Positions 10,901 to 21,432 of a DNA stretch of 64,000 nucleotides are shown here, piece after piece. Every line of letters begins with the position of its first letter. Position 1 is the first letter of the stretch. The position numbers and the translations under genes are program-made. Under the pieces are notes generated by a model, which worked only from the letters and a program-made list of their open reading frames with translations, ran no database searches and was not told where the DNA came from. Source of the DNA: Helianthus annuus (taxonomy: Eukaryota; Streptophyta; Magnoliopsida; Asterales; Asteraceae); the NCBI RefSeq assembly GCF_002127325.2, contig NC_035436.2:84317716-84381715 (forward strand), written 5' to 3'.

Positions 10901-12595
10901 AAGTTAGAAGACCTTCGTGCAGAACGTAAAGCAGAATTAGAAAGGCAGATGAAAGATAAGGGTAAAGGGGTGGAAGGAAGTTCTGTAATGTCTATTGTAC
11001 CTTCAATGGTAATAGATAATCCTGAGCCTATATCTGCAGTTCCTGGTATAGTCGAAGAAGAATCACCAACGCCTAAGTTAATTGGTGGTGAAGATGAAGA
11101 GGATGATGAAGATGATGATGAGGATGAGTTTGTTTATTCTGCGAGCAGTCACAGTTCTAAAGGTGATGATGATGATGACGCTGCAGGAGGTTCAGGTGTT
11201 AGAGTAACTAAAGCTTCAAATGAAAAAGTCGTTGAAGATCTGCTAAACGACACAGTCAATGAAGAAAGTGGTGAAGCTAAGAGAAAGGGGGAGTCGAGTA
11301 AGACTCAGATTGTAGAACATCATGAACCTTTGTTCTTACGTTTAGATGTGTATAGGGAAATGTTAAAAGATGTAAATCCCGAGATTCCAATTGATCTTGA
11401 AGCTGATTTGGAATCGTTTGATATCAATAAACAGCAAGATTATAAGTATGATTATGTTGAGGATGCTGATATCTACGATAGAGTTGAGGTTGAAGAGTGT
11501 AATGAAGAGGTTTCTGAAGATACTTCTAAACTTCCAACGTTAATGGAGTTCTTTGCTGCTGAAAATAGAGATGAATTACGTCAGAAAGTGACTGAAGCAG
11601 TGAATGATAATGTGTTTGAATGTTTGAGGAAAGAAGCTGAGCAGAAAGATCAATCTAATGCTGATAAAGAAGATCAATCGAAGGCTGAAGAAATTGATCG
11701 TTCTAAATGGTTTAAAGATTCTCATGAAAGAAAATTCAAGAGGCCGCTGAAGTTCTTCCAACATGATAGAAATGTTTCGCTTGGCGATATTATTAGTTGG
11801 GGTTTTCTTCCACAGGTCAACGCTTATGCTATTAGAAGAGAATATGGCGTCCAGTATTTTGCACGTTTATATGATATAATGTCATTACCGTGGTGGGACG
11901 TTGATGAATTAGCAAAAGTGAGGGTCTTGGAGTACAAGGTGAGACAGAATGATACCGCGATGTGGGGCTACATCAAGTATGAACAATTGAAGTCGTTTCG
12001 AAAGTGGAAGCCTCATCGTCCAAGACGTGTTCAGAGAATTGATCCGGAAACTGGAGTTGTAGAAGTCATTCTGAATGTGAAACCTCCACGTACAATGAAG
12101 ACAATTCCGATGCCAGAAATGGAACAGGATTTTTATAAAGGCTTTATTGACTGGGTGTACAGTTGCAGAATGACTGAAGCTATAATCACATACAGAGCTG
12201 GTGGAGAGCTGAGGGATATTCATGTTTACGACCCGATGTGGTTAGTTAATTGTTCAGCGAAAGATATTGAATGTCTATTCATTCACAAGATTCGCTACTC
12301 TCCAGCAGATAAAGAGCAAGCTCTTCAGTTCCAACGTGTTGTATCACTGTGTATTTAGAAAGGAATCAACTCTGAAAACAAGTGGAAATCCTCGTGGTGG
12401 TCTTTAGAAGAGAAGATGAGGAAGAAATCAAAGCGTGAACGTGAACGTGATAATCAAAAGATGGAAGAAAATAGAGGAAAGTTTATGAAGGAACAAGAAA
12501 AGGAAGAAAAGGCGAGGAAGATCAAGAATGAGAAGATCAGAGTTGCTCTGAGCAGAAAGCCAAAACCAAAGGAAGAGAAATTCAAAGCTATCTGA
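7998..12595 (+). pseudogene. copia-1 third ORF (post-pol, env-position protein), spliced
   Basis: Proposed exons: 7998-8006 (ATGGGCAAG) then a GTAAGT donor; acceptor TTGTTGTTGTGCAG ends at 8733; main exon 8734-12595. The joined frame is phase-correct. The protein would be about 1,290 residues: an N-terminal globular part (8740-9650) resembling the 'putative plant transposon protein' type seen in plant retroelements; a Lys/Glu-rich region; a Pro/Gln/Ser-rich region (10200-10480); a coiled coil (10520-10960); very acidic tracts (11090-11190); a C-terminal folded-looking part (11700-12350); and a highly charged tail. No signal peptide or membrane segment is visible, so despite its position it does not look like an envelope glycoprotein. 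Two lesions: an A8 run at 10602-10609 shifts the frame (seven A would restore it), and TAG at 12356-12358 precedes 78 more in-frame codons ending at TGA 12593-12595. Confidence 0.65.
8336..8675 (+). repeat. Array of GGNYCGCT half-sites in the third-ORF intron
   Basis: About 14 copies of GGACCGCT, GGTCCGCT, GGATCGCT or GGTTCGCT, all in the same direction and usually followed by TTTT or CATA, begin at 8336, 8364, 8389, 8416, 8439, 8463, 8487, 8511, 8537 (degenerate), 8561, 8589, 8613, 8640 and 8664. Spacing is 23-29 bp. Sequence between copies is not conserved, so the 8-mer itself, not a longer tandem unit, is what is kept. The first half of the array favours ACCGC/TCCGC and the second half TTCGC. 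Same word as in the LTRs and the internal promoter. Confidence 0.8.
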
Positions 12596-12630
12596 AGACC
12601 TACATTCAAGACAAAGACTGCGGCTTCATC

Positions 12631-12642
12631 CAAGGGGGAGTT
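12631..12642 (+). other. copia-1 polypurine tract
   Basis: AAGGGGGAG followed by TTT directly abuts the 3' LTR start (TGTTGATG at 12643). It primes plus-strand cDNA synthesis in LTR elements. Confidence 0.8.
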
Positions 12643-13093
12643 TGTTGATGCACAATGTCTAAAGCCTGCGTCTTTGTAATACTAGTTTAATGTATAGGGT
12701 CCAGATAGGTCATTTTGTGATAGTATAAGGGGTTAAAGTGTAAATTTATGACTTTAATGTTGTAGGTCCGCTTTTGTGGCATGTGTCCACAAAAGCGAAC
12801 CAGCTTGGTAGTCTGGACCGCTCTTGTGGACATGTCACATGAGCGGACCAAGAACTCTATATATACCCCTGTAGTAGTCTTCATTTGTAACGTCTTCGGG
12901 AACTCAACGTCGAACTGTTGTCCGTACGACAAGCGTTATAAAGTGAAGAAAGAGTATTTTAAGTGTGAATCTTCTGTTTCTACTCCTTTCTGTTACGTTT
13001 TTCTTTGTATCATGCTGAAAATGTGTTTCCGCCACATTTTCAGTAAGCACTAGCTCTGATTGACTCACTCGAGAGGTCAAAACTGATCCTACA
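12643..13093 (+). repeat. copia-1 3' LTR (451 bp)
   Basis: Begins TGTTGATGCAC and ends GATCCTACA, the same termini as the independent 459-bp solo LTR at 35465-35923 (TGTTGGTGCAC, GATCCTACA), which fixes both ends. It carries two inverted half-site pairs: GGTCCGCT (12765) with AGCGAACC (12794-12801), where the arms match for 15 bp, and GGACCGCT (12815) with GAGCGGACC (12841-12849). A TATA box (TATATATA, 12858-12865) follows 8 bp later. That layout is the core promoter of the element. Confidence 0.85.
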
Positions 13094-13912
13094 CCCTGTG
13101 ACTCCAAACTTGATTTTTGATGCGTTTTGGCACTTCTAACACCTGTCAAGGCCATTTTTAAGCTCCATAAGGATGTTAAAACATAGGGAACTTGAAATAT
13201 GATCGGACACGTCACGGATGTTGTTTCGTTTGGCTGCACAGTTGCGTTGTTCGGTTAATTATGACGGAAATCGTAACGAACGCGTGTATGACTCAAATTG
13301 CGAAACGAATGAAGTTTTAGCATTAAAATTACTAAAATAAAATATTTTAATGATTACAAAAATTTTTGGATGTCCGGAAATGTTCAGAACGTAAGATATG
13401 CGCGTAAATGCAAACTTATGCACTTTTTGACGCTTTTAGTCCTTGTTGATCAAATAAGTTTATTTTATCACACCGAACCCCTCAAAGCTTATTTCTAAGC
13501 TATGTAAAGGATATTTAGGGTATGCTTAACTTATGATCATGTTTCGGAAGGTACGTTACTAGATGAATCAGCAGACTTTTGCAATTTGACGCAAATAGTC
13601 CCTATGAACGAATTAACTTGCTTTTGCCATACCAAACCCTTCAAAACTAATTTCTAAGTTATGTAGAGGTTATTTAAGGTATGTTAAGATTATGTTGATG
13701 TTCCGAAGTGTTTGTCGCATTAAATTGATTACGCTTATGCATCTGTTTGCGTATAACTTTCTAGAAAGCGATTTAGAGTTTGAAACTGAACAAGGATTGA
13801 ATGAGAAGTTGTCAAACGTAATTAAACGAATATAGGGATCAAAATACATTGTTTTATTGAAAATTGAACTATTCAGAGTTTGTATGATGATTACACAAGC
13901 ACAGGTGTGACA
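13094..13912 (-). repeat. Part of a gypsy 3' LTR (minus strand)
   Basis: On the minus strand this begins TGTCACACCTGTGC at 13912, immediately after a polypurine-like tract (GTAGGGGAGAC, complement of 13913-13923), as expected for a 3' LTR start. It runs to 13094, where copia-1 interrupts it. Contains no ORF. Includes two diverged repeats around the words ACTAATTTCTAAGTTATGTA (about 13480-13530 and 13640-13690). Confidence 0.6.
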
Positions 13913-14100
13913 GTCTCCCCTACTTTAGGAAATTTCATCCCGAAATTTATTTAGAGGAAACTTGTGAGAATAGATGTGGGTATTTTGCTTTCAAATAAAT
14001 CCTCCATTCCCTAAGTAGAATCCTTGGGTCACGTTTGGATTTCTAGCAAGCTTTTGTTATTTGAACTAGTCTGTTGTTTAAAAGGAAGGGTTCATATCCG
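13913..14100 (-). pseudogene. Gypsy pol C-terminal remnant
   Basis: Next to the polypurine tract, the minus strand holds AATTTCGGGATGAAATT (complement of 13931-13948), a near-palindrome shared with the 3' ends of gypsy-2 and gypsy-3. Upstream of it is a decayed reading of the end of the chromodomain region: AKYPHLF (complement of about 13965-13985), matching KLKYPHLF in gypsy-3. Belongs with the LTR at 13094-13912. Confidence 0.6.
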
Positions 14101-14370
14101 AAGATTTAAACTCCATTCTAATTATTTTGTGTATGGTTGTATCGAACCTCAAGAGCGTTATGAATTTGACAAAATGATGCCCTTGATGTAGTAAAATGTA
14201 GAGAGCATATGAATTTGACAAGAAGTTGAAGTCTTGACAACGGATAGAGAGAATGTTTTTTTGTGAAGACTATTATAGGAAACTTGTGTGAGCTCGAAAC
14301 TTGAGGTCGAAAAGATAAAACAATCATTGGTCAAGGTCTTGAGCTTCTAGTAACTTAAATAACGTCATGC
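14101..14370. other. Unassigned AT-rich stretch
   Basis: No credible frame, terminal repeat or tRNA-like box. Probably decayed element sequence between the gypsy pol tail and the copia scrap. Confidence 0.4.
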
Positions 14371-14680
14371 TTGCAATGTAAGAAAGCAGTCAATATAAAG
14401 TTAAAAACCGACACAACTGACGTTTTACCAGAAAACATCGATGTCACGTTTACCTCGTCCGATACCGATCATGAGTCTGAGTTAATTAAGAAGGTGGTCG
14501 ATCAGGTGTTGGATACTGATGAGGAGTCCGAGTCGAAATCTGAGTCTGAAGTGCCAAAGTCGTCAGTCAATAGTCAAAATTCGTCGGTTAAACGGTCTTA
14601 TAGTAAAGAATTTTTGTTATCAAAAGCAGATTTGAATGATGAAACATTCGAAGTTGTGCTCGAAATCTGTCTCACTTAGA
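14371..14680 (+). pseudogene. Copia gag scrap (third SIRE-like copy)
   Basis: About 100 codons. The residues NIKLKT, the segment ENIDVTFTSSDTDHES and KKVVDQVLD align with copia-1 gag (about 1648-1770: NIKLKT, DNIDITFTASDTDNES, KNVIDQVLD). Both ends stop abruptly with no LTR, so this is an internal fragment. It joins gypsy leader sequence at about 14685. Confidence 0.75.
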
Positions 14681-14689
14681 TCATCACCT

Positions 14690-15711
14690 TCTTACCTTAA
14701 CTCTTTCGGACCTCAATCCGAAAACGAACCTCCTTCATGCCCCTCCTACGTTCAAACTCACACCATTCATTTAATGACCCCACACCTTACTTTCAAAGCC
14801 GGTTTAACCCGGCAAACCAAGTTGATGTACCAATGGGTTATAACCCGTTGGGCCCAGAAGACCATTTCTCCATGGACATGGAGGAAGATTCGGAACCAGC
14901 CCAACAGCCAACCGGGACGCCGGCACACCCCATCGAAATATCTGATGGGTCATCTTTTCATGGGTCACCTTATCTGGGCCCAGAAAGCTATGAGGCAAGG
15001 TTCGCCCAATACAACTGGGAGTTTACTCCGTCTTACCACCCATCTCAGCAGCAGTAGGATCCCTCTAAGGATTCACGTTTTGTGGCGGTCACGCCATCGC
15101 CACCACCACCTCCAGTAGAGCAAGCGCCTCCAGAACCACCGAGGCATAGAAGAACAGGTGCACGGATGTCCGTGCGAGAAGGGGGTTTCCAGTTCAGCAC
15201 CCCCAACCCTTCAGTGGCAGCCACTACCCGCCACTGCATGAAGACCCACAAATGGGTGGGCCTTCAAACCTAATTTCAGAGGTGGATTCTGCACCAGTTG
15301 CACCGCCATCGCCACACATGGGTTATAATAACCCAATTCCTACTTACGCCGGTTCCGTGGCATATAACCCGTTTGAACAGCCAAGCTTATCCTGGCTATA
15401 ACTACTACACTGCCCCTGCCGTCAACCCTTACATGGAGGCGGCCAACTATAACGCCCTTCACCCCGAAGGACCTTTTGGGACTTCGTACCAGTCGGGGTA
15501 CCTACCACATGGGTATCAATAACCAATACCTCCTCAACCTCTGATTCAGCAACAGCCGCAGCCACCACGGTTTTCCCCACCGGAACAGGAGGAGATCCTC
15601 AAGAGGCTGAGCCGGGTAGAACAAGAATTTCGAGAAGAGCGTAGGAACAACCGGGGATTTCTCAAGGGCTTAGCAAGCTTAATAAAAGGGAAGAAGAAGG
15701 GGGATCATTAA
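14690..15711 (+). pseudogene. Gypsy leader ORF (Pro-rich), broken
   Basis: Frame pieces include MGYNPLGPEDHFSMDMEED, HPIEISDGSSFHGSPY, a Pro-rich stretch (15090-15150), NPFEQ, AANYNALHPEGPF and GFLKGLASLIKGKKKGDH before TAA at about 15711. I recognise this order from predicted Asteraceae proteins that lie upstream of gag in Ty3/gypsy elements. Function unknown. Several stops and frameshifts (for example at 15056 and near 15270) break it. Confidence 0.6.
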
Positions 15712-16596
15712 ATCCCTATTTGTATTGTTGTTATTTCAATTTAGTCCCTGCGTGGACAACTTATTTATGTATTCAGTCCCTGCGAGGACTTGTATTTCCT
15801 TTTTAGTCCCTGCGAGGACAATATTATTTCTTTCAAGTCCCATTTAGGGCAATTATGTACTCCTTTAAAAAAAATTATGGAATGTTTTTATTTAAATTTC
15901 ATTGTCATTTTATTTATGAATAATATATGAAATAAATCAAAAATATCATTCCTTTTTGTAAATAAATCTGCCATTATATATTAAAAAAAAGAATCTTAAA
16001 GGGTATAACCTAGCCTGTATGTCATTATAGACCTGGCAATGATGGTAAAACCTATTTAAAAAGAGATTCAAATCCTTGTTAACACCTGAAAACATGTTAG
16101 CACTCCTGGCAGTGGTGATACGGTAAAATCACACATGTCATCTTTATATTGGGTCTTTCCAACCCCTTTTCAAACCTAATGATATATAAATCATGGGTTC
16201 AAATCATCGATTAAGATGATCATATATTAAACATCCATTAGCGATGAAGTGCCTACGGGCCGTAATAATTGTCAAATAAGACAAAAGACGGTTGTAGTCT
16301 ACGACTCCCTATCAAGAAAAGGTAATGAACTATGTTCAAGCCTTAATGCCTTGATTCTCTGAAATCATGGCTTATGATTTAAATTGTCCTTGTGACTAGG
16401 CCTTTTGTGCCACTGATAATACCCTTATTGTTTTATAATTAGGATATTATAAATGAAAATCCTAAATAAATATGATTAACAAATTAACCAAATATGGTCT
16501 ATGTTTACCATGGTTAATGAATTGCCATAAAAGACGGTTCCATAATAAACCCCTAAATAAATTATTGTCAATATTTTATGAAGCAATTCAAGCTAC
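15712..16596 (+). other. Gypsy spacer with short direct repeats
   Basis: Noncoding. Holds four spaced copies of AGTCCCTGCGAGGAC or a variant (about 15744, 15775, 15803, 15836) and otherwise AT-rich sequence between the leader ORF and gag. Confidence 0.5.
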
Positions 16597-17610
16597 ATGG
16601 TTGGCTCAGATGAAGTGAACAGTCACCCGAGGGAGAATCATGATACTACCCGAATTAACATAGCGGGTGCAGAACTGCAGGCATTAATAGACAATGCCGT
16701 TACTCGAGCTCTGGATAGAAGAGACAATGAATCAAGTGGTACTCATAGCAGGACCCTGTTTGAACAACATACAAAACCACCCTCCAAGGTTCATACAGCT
16801 CGAAAGAGTGAATCTCATCACTCTTCGAATCAGAAAAGTGTCCCGTCTAAATAGGTTGTGCTCAGTCAGGAGCCTCGGGTCAAGACCTGTTCGTATAAGT
16901 ACTTTGTCTCCTGCAAGCCTAGAGACTTCACGGGAGAAAAGGGAGCCGTCGATTGTATAACCTGGCTCGACGAAATGGACCCTGTGGTGGATATTAGTGG
17001 TTGTGCCGAGCAGGATATTGTGAAATTTGTGTCGTAATCATTTAAGGGAGAAGCTCTAGCATGGTGGAGATCGTTAATTCAAGCTACTGGGAAGATCTCG
17101 CTTTACAATATGACATGGGATCAGTTTGTTGCTTTAATCAAAGATACTTTCTGTCCTCAACATGAGGTCGAGAAGATTGAGACTGACTTCCTCACATTGG
17201 TTATGAGGAACTTGGACTGTCAGGCGTACCTCACAAGCTTCAATACCATGTCTAGGTTGGTTCCATACTTGGTCACACCAGAGTCAAAACGTATAGCTCG
17301 TTTCATAGGAGGTTTGGCTCCAGAGATTAAGGCGAGTGTGAAAGCATCAAGGCCTACTACCTTTAGGTCTGTAGCTGATTTGTCACTATCCCTAACCCTC
17401 GACGCGGTCAGGCAGAGGTCGCTTAGAAATACGGATGAGGGAAAAAGAAAACGTGAGGATGACAACTCACGTCGCTCAGATAAGAGACACAAAGGGAACC
17501 ATAAGAGTTCAGGGTTCAATAAGGGCAACCAGCAATCAGATGAAAAGCCCAAATGCAAGATCTGCAAGAAACGCCATCTGGGAAAGTGCAGATATGAAAC
17601 CTTGATTTAA
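16597..17610 (+). pseudogene. Ty3/gypsy gag remnant
   Basis: N-terminal part: ELQALIDNAVTRALDRRD, typical of gypsy gag starts. Frame then shifts near 16850 to FTGEKGAVDCITWLDEM, meets a stop (TAA, about 17036) and continues as the retrotransposon gag core FKGEALAWWRSLIQ, MTWDQFVALIKDTFCP, SRLVPYLV and FIGGLAPEIK, ending in a basic tail with a CKICKKRHLGKC cysteine motif and a stop at 17608-17610. Same domain as the intact gypsy-2 gag but clearly another family. Protease and pol are missing downstream. Confidence 0.75.
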
Positions 17611-18048
17611 GGTCCTCAGCCCACCATGCAAAGAAATCCGAAAGAAAAAACCAGAAAACCACATACCGAACAAAACTGAGAAAACCCCAATCTAGCAAAA
17701 CCCTAGCCCTTGTTTCTTGCGTAATCCTATAGAATAGCCAGTAAATCAAGGTTTCTGCCTAACCAGAAGGACCGATAAACCTACTAGCCTATAAAATTAG
17801 TTCGAACACAAAGGATTAGGGCGGCGATTGAGAAAAGAAAAGAAAAACACACCGATTCAATCACTTTTAGCCACTAACAGAGTTCGTAGAAGAGTAATGA
17901 AGAATCAGTACTCCAATAATAGATCCATTACACAGCCTAGGATGAAGAAATCGAAGTGTTCATGAAGGGTCAGAAATCGCCAGCTAGAGAGAGAGAATTA
18001 GGGTAACTTTGAAAGGTTTGCCTGGTTTCCTCTAGGCAAGACCATTCT
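17611..18048. other. Unassigned stretch between gypsy gag and copia-2
   Basis: No supported gene. Read on the minus strand it looks like plant 5'-UTR sequence (CT-rich, several CCCTAA/CCCTAG words), which might be captured gene sequence, but no coding frame follows. Confidence 0.35.
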
Positions 18049-18578
18049 GATGAAATATGATGATAAATTTGGTATTTATCATCAGAATCTGGTAAGTCTG
18101 ATCATCAGAATTTCTGATGATCAATTTCATCAGAATTCTGGTAAGTTGGTCACCAGAAATTCTGGTGGACCAACTTGTCTTAGAGATAAGCCCTGACACA
18201 ACTGAAAAGTAGCAAGTTGACAATAACCGATTTAATGAATATGCCAAAAAGTCACTTTGTGCAGAGCAAGTAAATAAATAAACAAATGTTTATTCATGAT
18301 CCAGACTCTCTATAAATAGAGATGTCAACCCAGAAGGTTAAATGAGTTGAACTAAGCATTTAATACACACACCACAAACTCCATTACCCTTCGCACAGAA
18401 TTCTTTAAGCATTCATTTTGTAACATCCAATAACTTTGTTTTACAAAGTCATTAATATACTTGAAAAATTCTGTAAGTAGTTTCTTGAAATTTAATTTCT
18501 AGTTCCACACAATATTTTCCTGTTTGTTGAAATCACTTGCCATATTAAGTCTTTGGGTATCTCTATTTGGGATCAACA
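18049..18578 (+). repeat. copia-2 5' LTR (left edge uncertain)
   Basis: The right end is fixed by the PBS that follows: ...GGGATCAACA then TGGTATCAAAGC at 18581. A TATA box (TATAAATA) lies at 18311-18318. Upstream, 18045-18170 holds repeated ATCATCAGAAT/TTCTGGT words that form short inverted repeats. The left end (TGATGAAATATG at 18049) is my best guess; the 3' LTR needed to confirm it is missing. Confidence 0.5.
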
Positions 18579-18580
18579 AT

Positions 18581-18592
18581 TGGTATCAAAGC
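18581..18592 (+). other. copia-2 primer binding site
   Basis: TGGTATCAAAGC, one mismatch from TGGTATCAGAGC, the complement of the 3' end of plant initiator tRNA-Met. Two bases after the LTR end. Confidence 0.8.
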
Positions 18593-18660
18593 AGATTGAA
18601 TAAATTATTTTCAAAAGATCAACTGCTTATATTTTTTTATATCCATATCTTAAACTAAAT

Positions 18661-21317
18661 ATGGCAAACTTTCAAACCTGGAATACTGCTTTCAACATTG
18701 GGTCTATGTCAAAACCTCCGACTTTGGTCAGAGAGAAGTACCCTCAATGGATAATCAGGATGATCAATTTCCTAAATGGATATGATCAAGCACTGTTTCA
18801 ATCCATTGTGAGAGGCCCACATATACCCACTGTTGAAATACCGGCAGTTCCAGTAACTGAGCACACACCAGTTATTCCTATCTCCCTGGCTCCCAAAGGT
18901 GAAATACATTGGAGTCAAGAAGATAAGGATCTTGTATCTGCTGATGAAAGGGCCAAATCACTTCTGATTATGGCACTTCCAAACGACATATTTTCACAAG
19001 TAGATGCTTGTGCATCTGCTAAGGAAATATGGGGTCAACTGGAAAATCTTTGTGAAGGAGCAGAAAGAATGAAAAGAAACAAGAGAACTAACCGTGTTTT
19101 TTCATATAAAAGATTCAAAAGTCTCCAAAATGAGACTCTTTCAGAAACCTATCATAGGTTCACTAAACTTTTATATGAGCTTAAAAAGTTTGGTATTGAA
19201 AAATCAAATGATGAAAAGAATGTTAAGTTTCTTTGATGCACTACCAAGAGAGTGAAGAAGTCTCAAAATGACCTTGGCATCAACCCTTGAATTAGGGAAC
19301 ATGAACTTACATGATCTTTACAGCATCCTTGTCCCAAGAGAGGAGGAAATCTATGAAAATTCAAACCACAAAGGTGGACCTATGCTCTTGTTTCAAACAC
19401 ACAAAGAGTATCAATTTCAGATCCACAACCCTCTCAATGCCAGAACATAGAAAATTCTGATTCTTCATCAGATTTCAGCCTTTGTTGAGGCTATAGCTTT
19501 GCTCATAAAAACGTTTGAGCAAAGTTTGAGAGGTGGGAGTGGCAAATTCCAGAAGAATGATAGAGGGAGGATGGAAGGAAAGTCAAGAGATAAAGGGAAG
19601 GCAGAAGTTGTTTGCTACAGATGCAAACAAAAGGGGCACTATGCTTCTAAATGCATGAACAAGAAGCTGAAGGATGTGTCCTTTTATGAAAAGATACTTC
19701 CTCCGGATCGTCTTCGAACAATTCAAGCCATGGTAGTGGATTTTCATCATTTCCAACTTTTGAGCTGAATACACCGATGCAAAGTCCTCAGTCCTCACGG
19801 AGCTCAAACAACCATACAAGCCAAAATAATCATAATCCACATGTCATCCAGTGCGACATTGATGTGAATCTACAAAATACTCAAGGTTTTAACGAATCAG
19901 CAACAAAGGAGCACATGAAGTTTCTTGCATCCGTTCTTAGATCATATGAAGGTTTAGTTACGGAAGGATTGGAAACCCAAATATGACCAAAGAAGATTAG
20001 GATCAGATAGACCCAGAAGAATTGGAGATGATCGACATCAAGTGGTGCAAGGCTACCATTGTAGAGGTTTATGGAAATAACTGGGAGGAATAGTCTTGCA
20101 GGTCCGGATTCAAAGCGAGGATTTGGAAAATCTAAAGTCACATGCTTCAAGAAAGAGGTCATTTCAAGAGAGAATGTCCAAATAGAGAAGTGTAGGGAAA
20201 TAACAATCTGTTTGGTGAAGACTACTACAAGAAAGCTATCTACCGCAAGACTTCTCAACATCCACCAAGCACGTCAAGACCAATTCAAATAGAACATGGT
20301 TCATCCAAAGCAAAGGATAAGGCATTGGTCGTAACACAGGAGGATGAGGGTTTTAATTGGAACAATTATATTCCAAAGACCGAAAGTCTTGCTATGTTGG
20401 TTGAGATTATTGAAGAGCCTGAACAGATTGTTGAGGAAGTAGTTGAAGATGTTGGTGATGAAGTTTGTGGTGAATTTTTTTTATGAAACTCCAGATGATT
20501 ATAATTCTCAATCTCATGAGATGTTACATAATGCATTCAAATCCATCATGATTATAATTCTGCATCTCATGATATGTTACATAATGCATTCAAATCCATC
20601 ATGATTATAATTCTGAAACTCCAGATGATTATAATTCTGAATCACATGATATGTTCAATTCTTCTGCAGGTTTCTTCAATAACCAAGGAAATTACAGTGG
20701 AATGCATCGTGAAGAAGAGAAGAAAATACCTGTGGAAGAGATCATTGATGTGTCAAAAGAAATGAATGTAGAAAATTTAGCTGACATTGTTGAAAAGGCC
20801 ATGATGGCTCAACTGAAAGAGGTTGAGAAAACCTCTGAAAAAGAACAGACGGTCGAGTCAGTCAAAGATAATGGTGAGAGTGAGAAAATGAAGACTCAGT
20901 TTCAATGCTTGAAATGCATCGAACCATGCAAATCCTGTATTGAAAAGGATGAGAGATTTAAAGAACTGAAAAAACATACCGATAACCTGATGAGTGATTA
21001 CAAAGAAACAAAAGAAGCTTATGACAAACTAAGCAGAACTATCAACCAATCCTGAGATGCGGGTCAGGAAAATGAAGCCACAATTTCTATGCTCAAAGCA
21101 ACTGTGATGGATAAACAAATTGCCATTAATAACTATATTGACACAAATGCAAAACTAAAACAAGAGCTAGAAAATGTTAGGATTGAGATGGAAATGGTTG
21201 ATAAAAACTCATTAGTTATTCAACAGCTTCTTATGTTTTAGATCACATTCTTCCAAAACCAATCGGAAAAGATGAATTTGGGGAAGATGTGTACGGGTAC
21301 GGTAATAAAGGTTTGAG
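18661..21317 (+). pseudogene. copia-2 gag, left part, interrupted by the LINE
   Basis: Starts at ATG 18661, 69 bp after the PBS. Order matches copia-1 gag with the missing N-terminus added: the copia gag domain (EKYPQWIIRM, SLLIMALPNDIFSQVDACASA, YHRFTKLLYELKKFGI), a zinc knuckle (CYRCKQKGHYASKC, about 19614-19655), EHMKFLASVLRSYEGLV, MEITGRNSLAGPDSK, a Cys cluster (CLKCIEPCKSC, about 20908) and a coiled-coil-like region. At least five frameshifts or stops (for example 19236, 19450, 19985, 20290, 21053). About 20477-20640 contains a threefold repeat of a word near CCAGATGATTATAATTCTGA. The frame is cut at 21317 by the LINE and resumes at 39364. Confidence 0.85.
21304..21317 (+). repeat. LINE target-site duplication, left copy
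   Basis: AATAAAGGTTTGAG, identical to 39350-39363 at the other edge of the LINE. It abuts the poly(A) tail (20 T on this strand). Confidence 0.95.
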
Positions 21318-21432
21318 TTTTTTTTTTTTTTTTTTTTGAAAATTAAACTTCATTAAAAACAACCTCCGACCCAACTGGGCAAAAGGCCAAACAAACAACA
21401 CCCCCGACCCAAACGGCAAAGGGCAAGACAAA

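Larger units (their letters stand above)
1..13093 (+). mobile_element. copia-1: SIRE/Maximus-like Ty1/copia retrotransposon, 5' end outside window
   Basis: Reads in order: gag with zinc knuckles, protease, integrase, reverse transcriptase, RNase H, a spacer, a third ORF, a polypurine tract and a 3' LTR ending at 13093. Integrase ahead of RT is the Ty1/copia order. A very long gag region and an extra ORF between pol and the 3' LTR are known for the SIRE/Maximus lineage. The 5' LTR, PBS and gag start lie before base 1. The copy is dead: gag and pol are out of frame with each other, pol has a 1-bp loss near 4095, a stop at 6095 and an A-run slip near 6170, and the first RT aspartate is lost. The third ORF has one frameshift and one stop. 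It sits in an older gypsy LTR; CCCTG at 13094-13098 would be the right copy of its target duplication. Confidence 0.9.

Noticed and set aside
7998..12595. Retroviral-type envelope gene
   Set aside because: Position suggests env, but no signal peptide, membrane helix or glycoprotein-like Cys pattern is visible; charged, Pro-rich and coiled-coil instead.
14804..15251. Overlapping minus- and plus-strand ORFs in the gypsy leader
   Set aside because: Only the frames with GYNPLGPEDHFS and SLIKGKKKG carry recognisable sequence; the rest are shadows.
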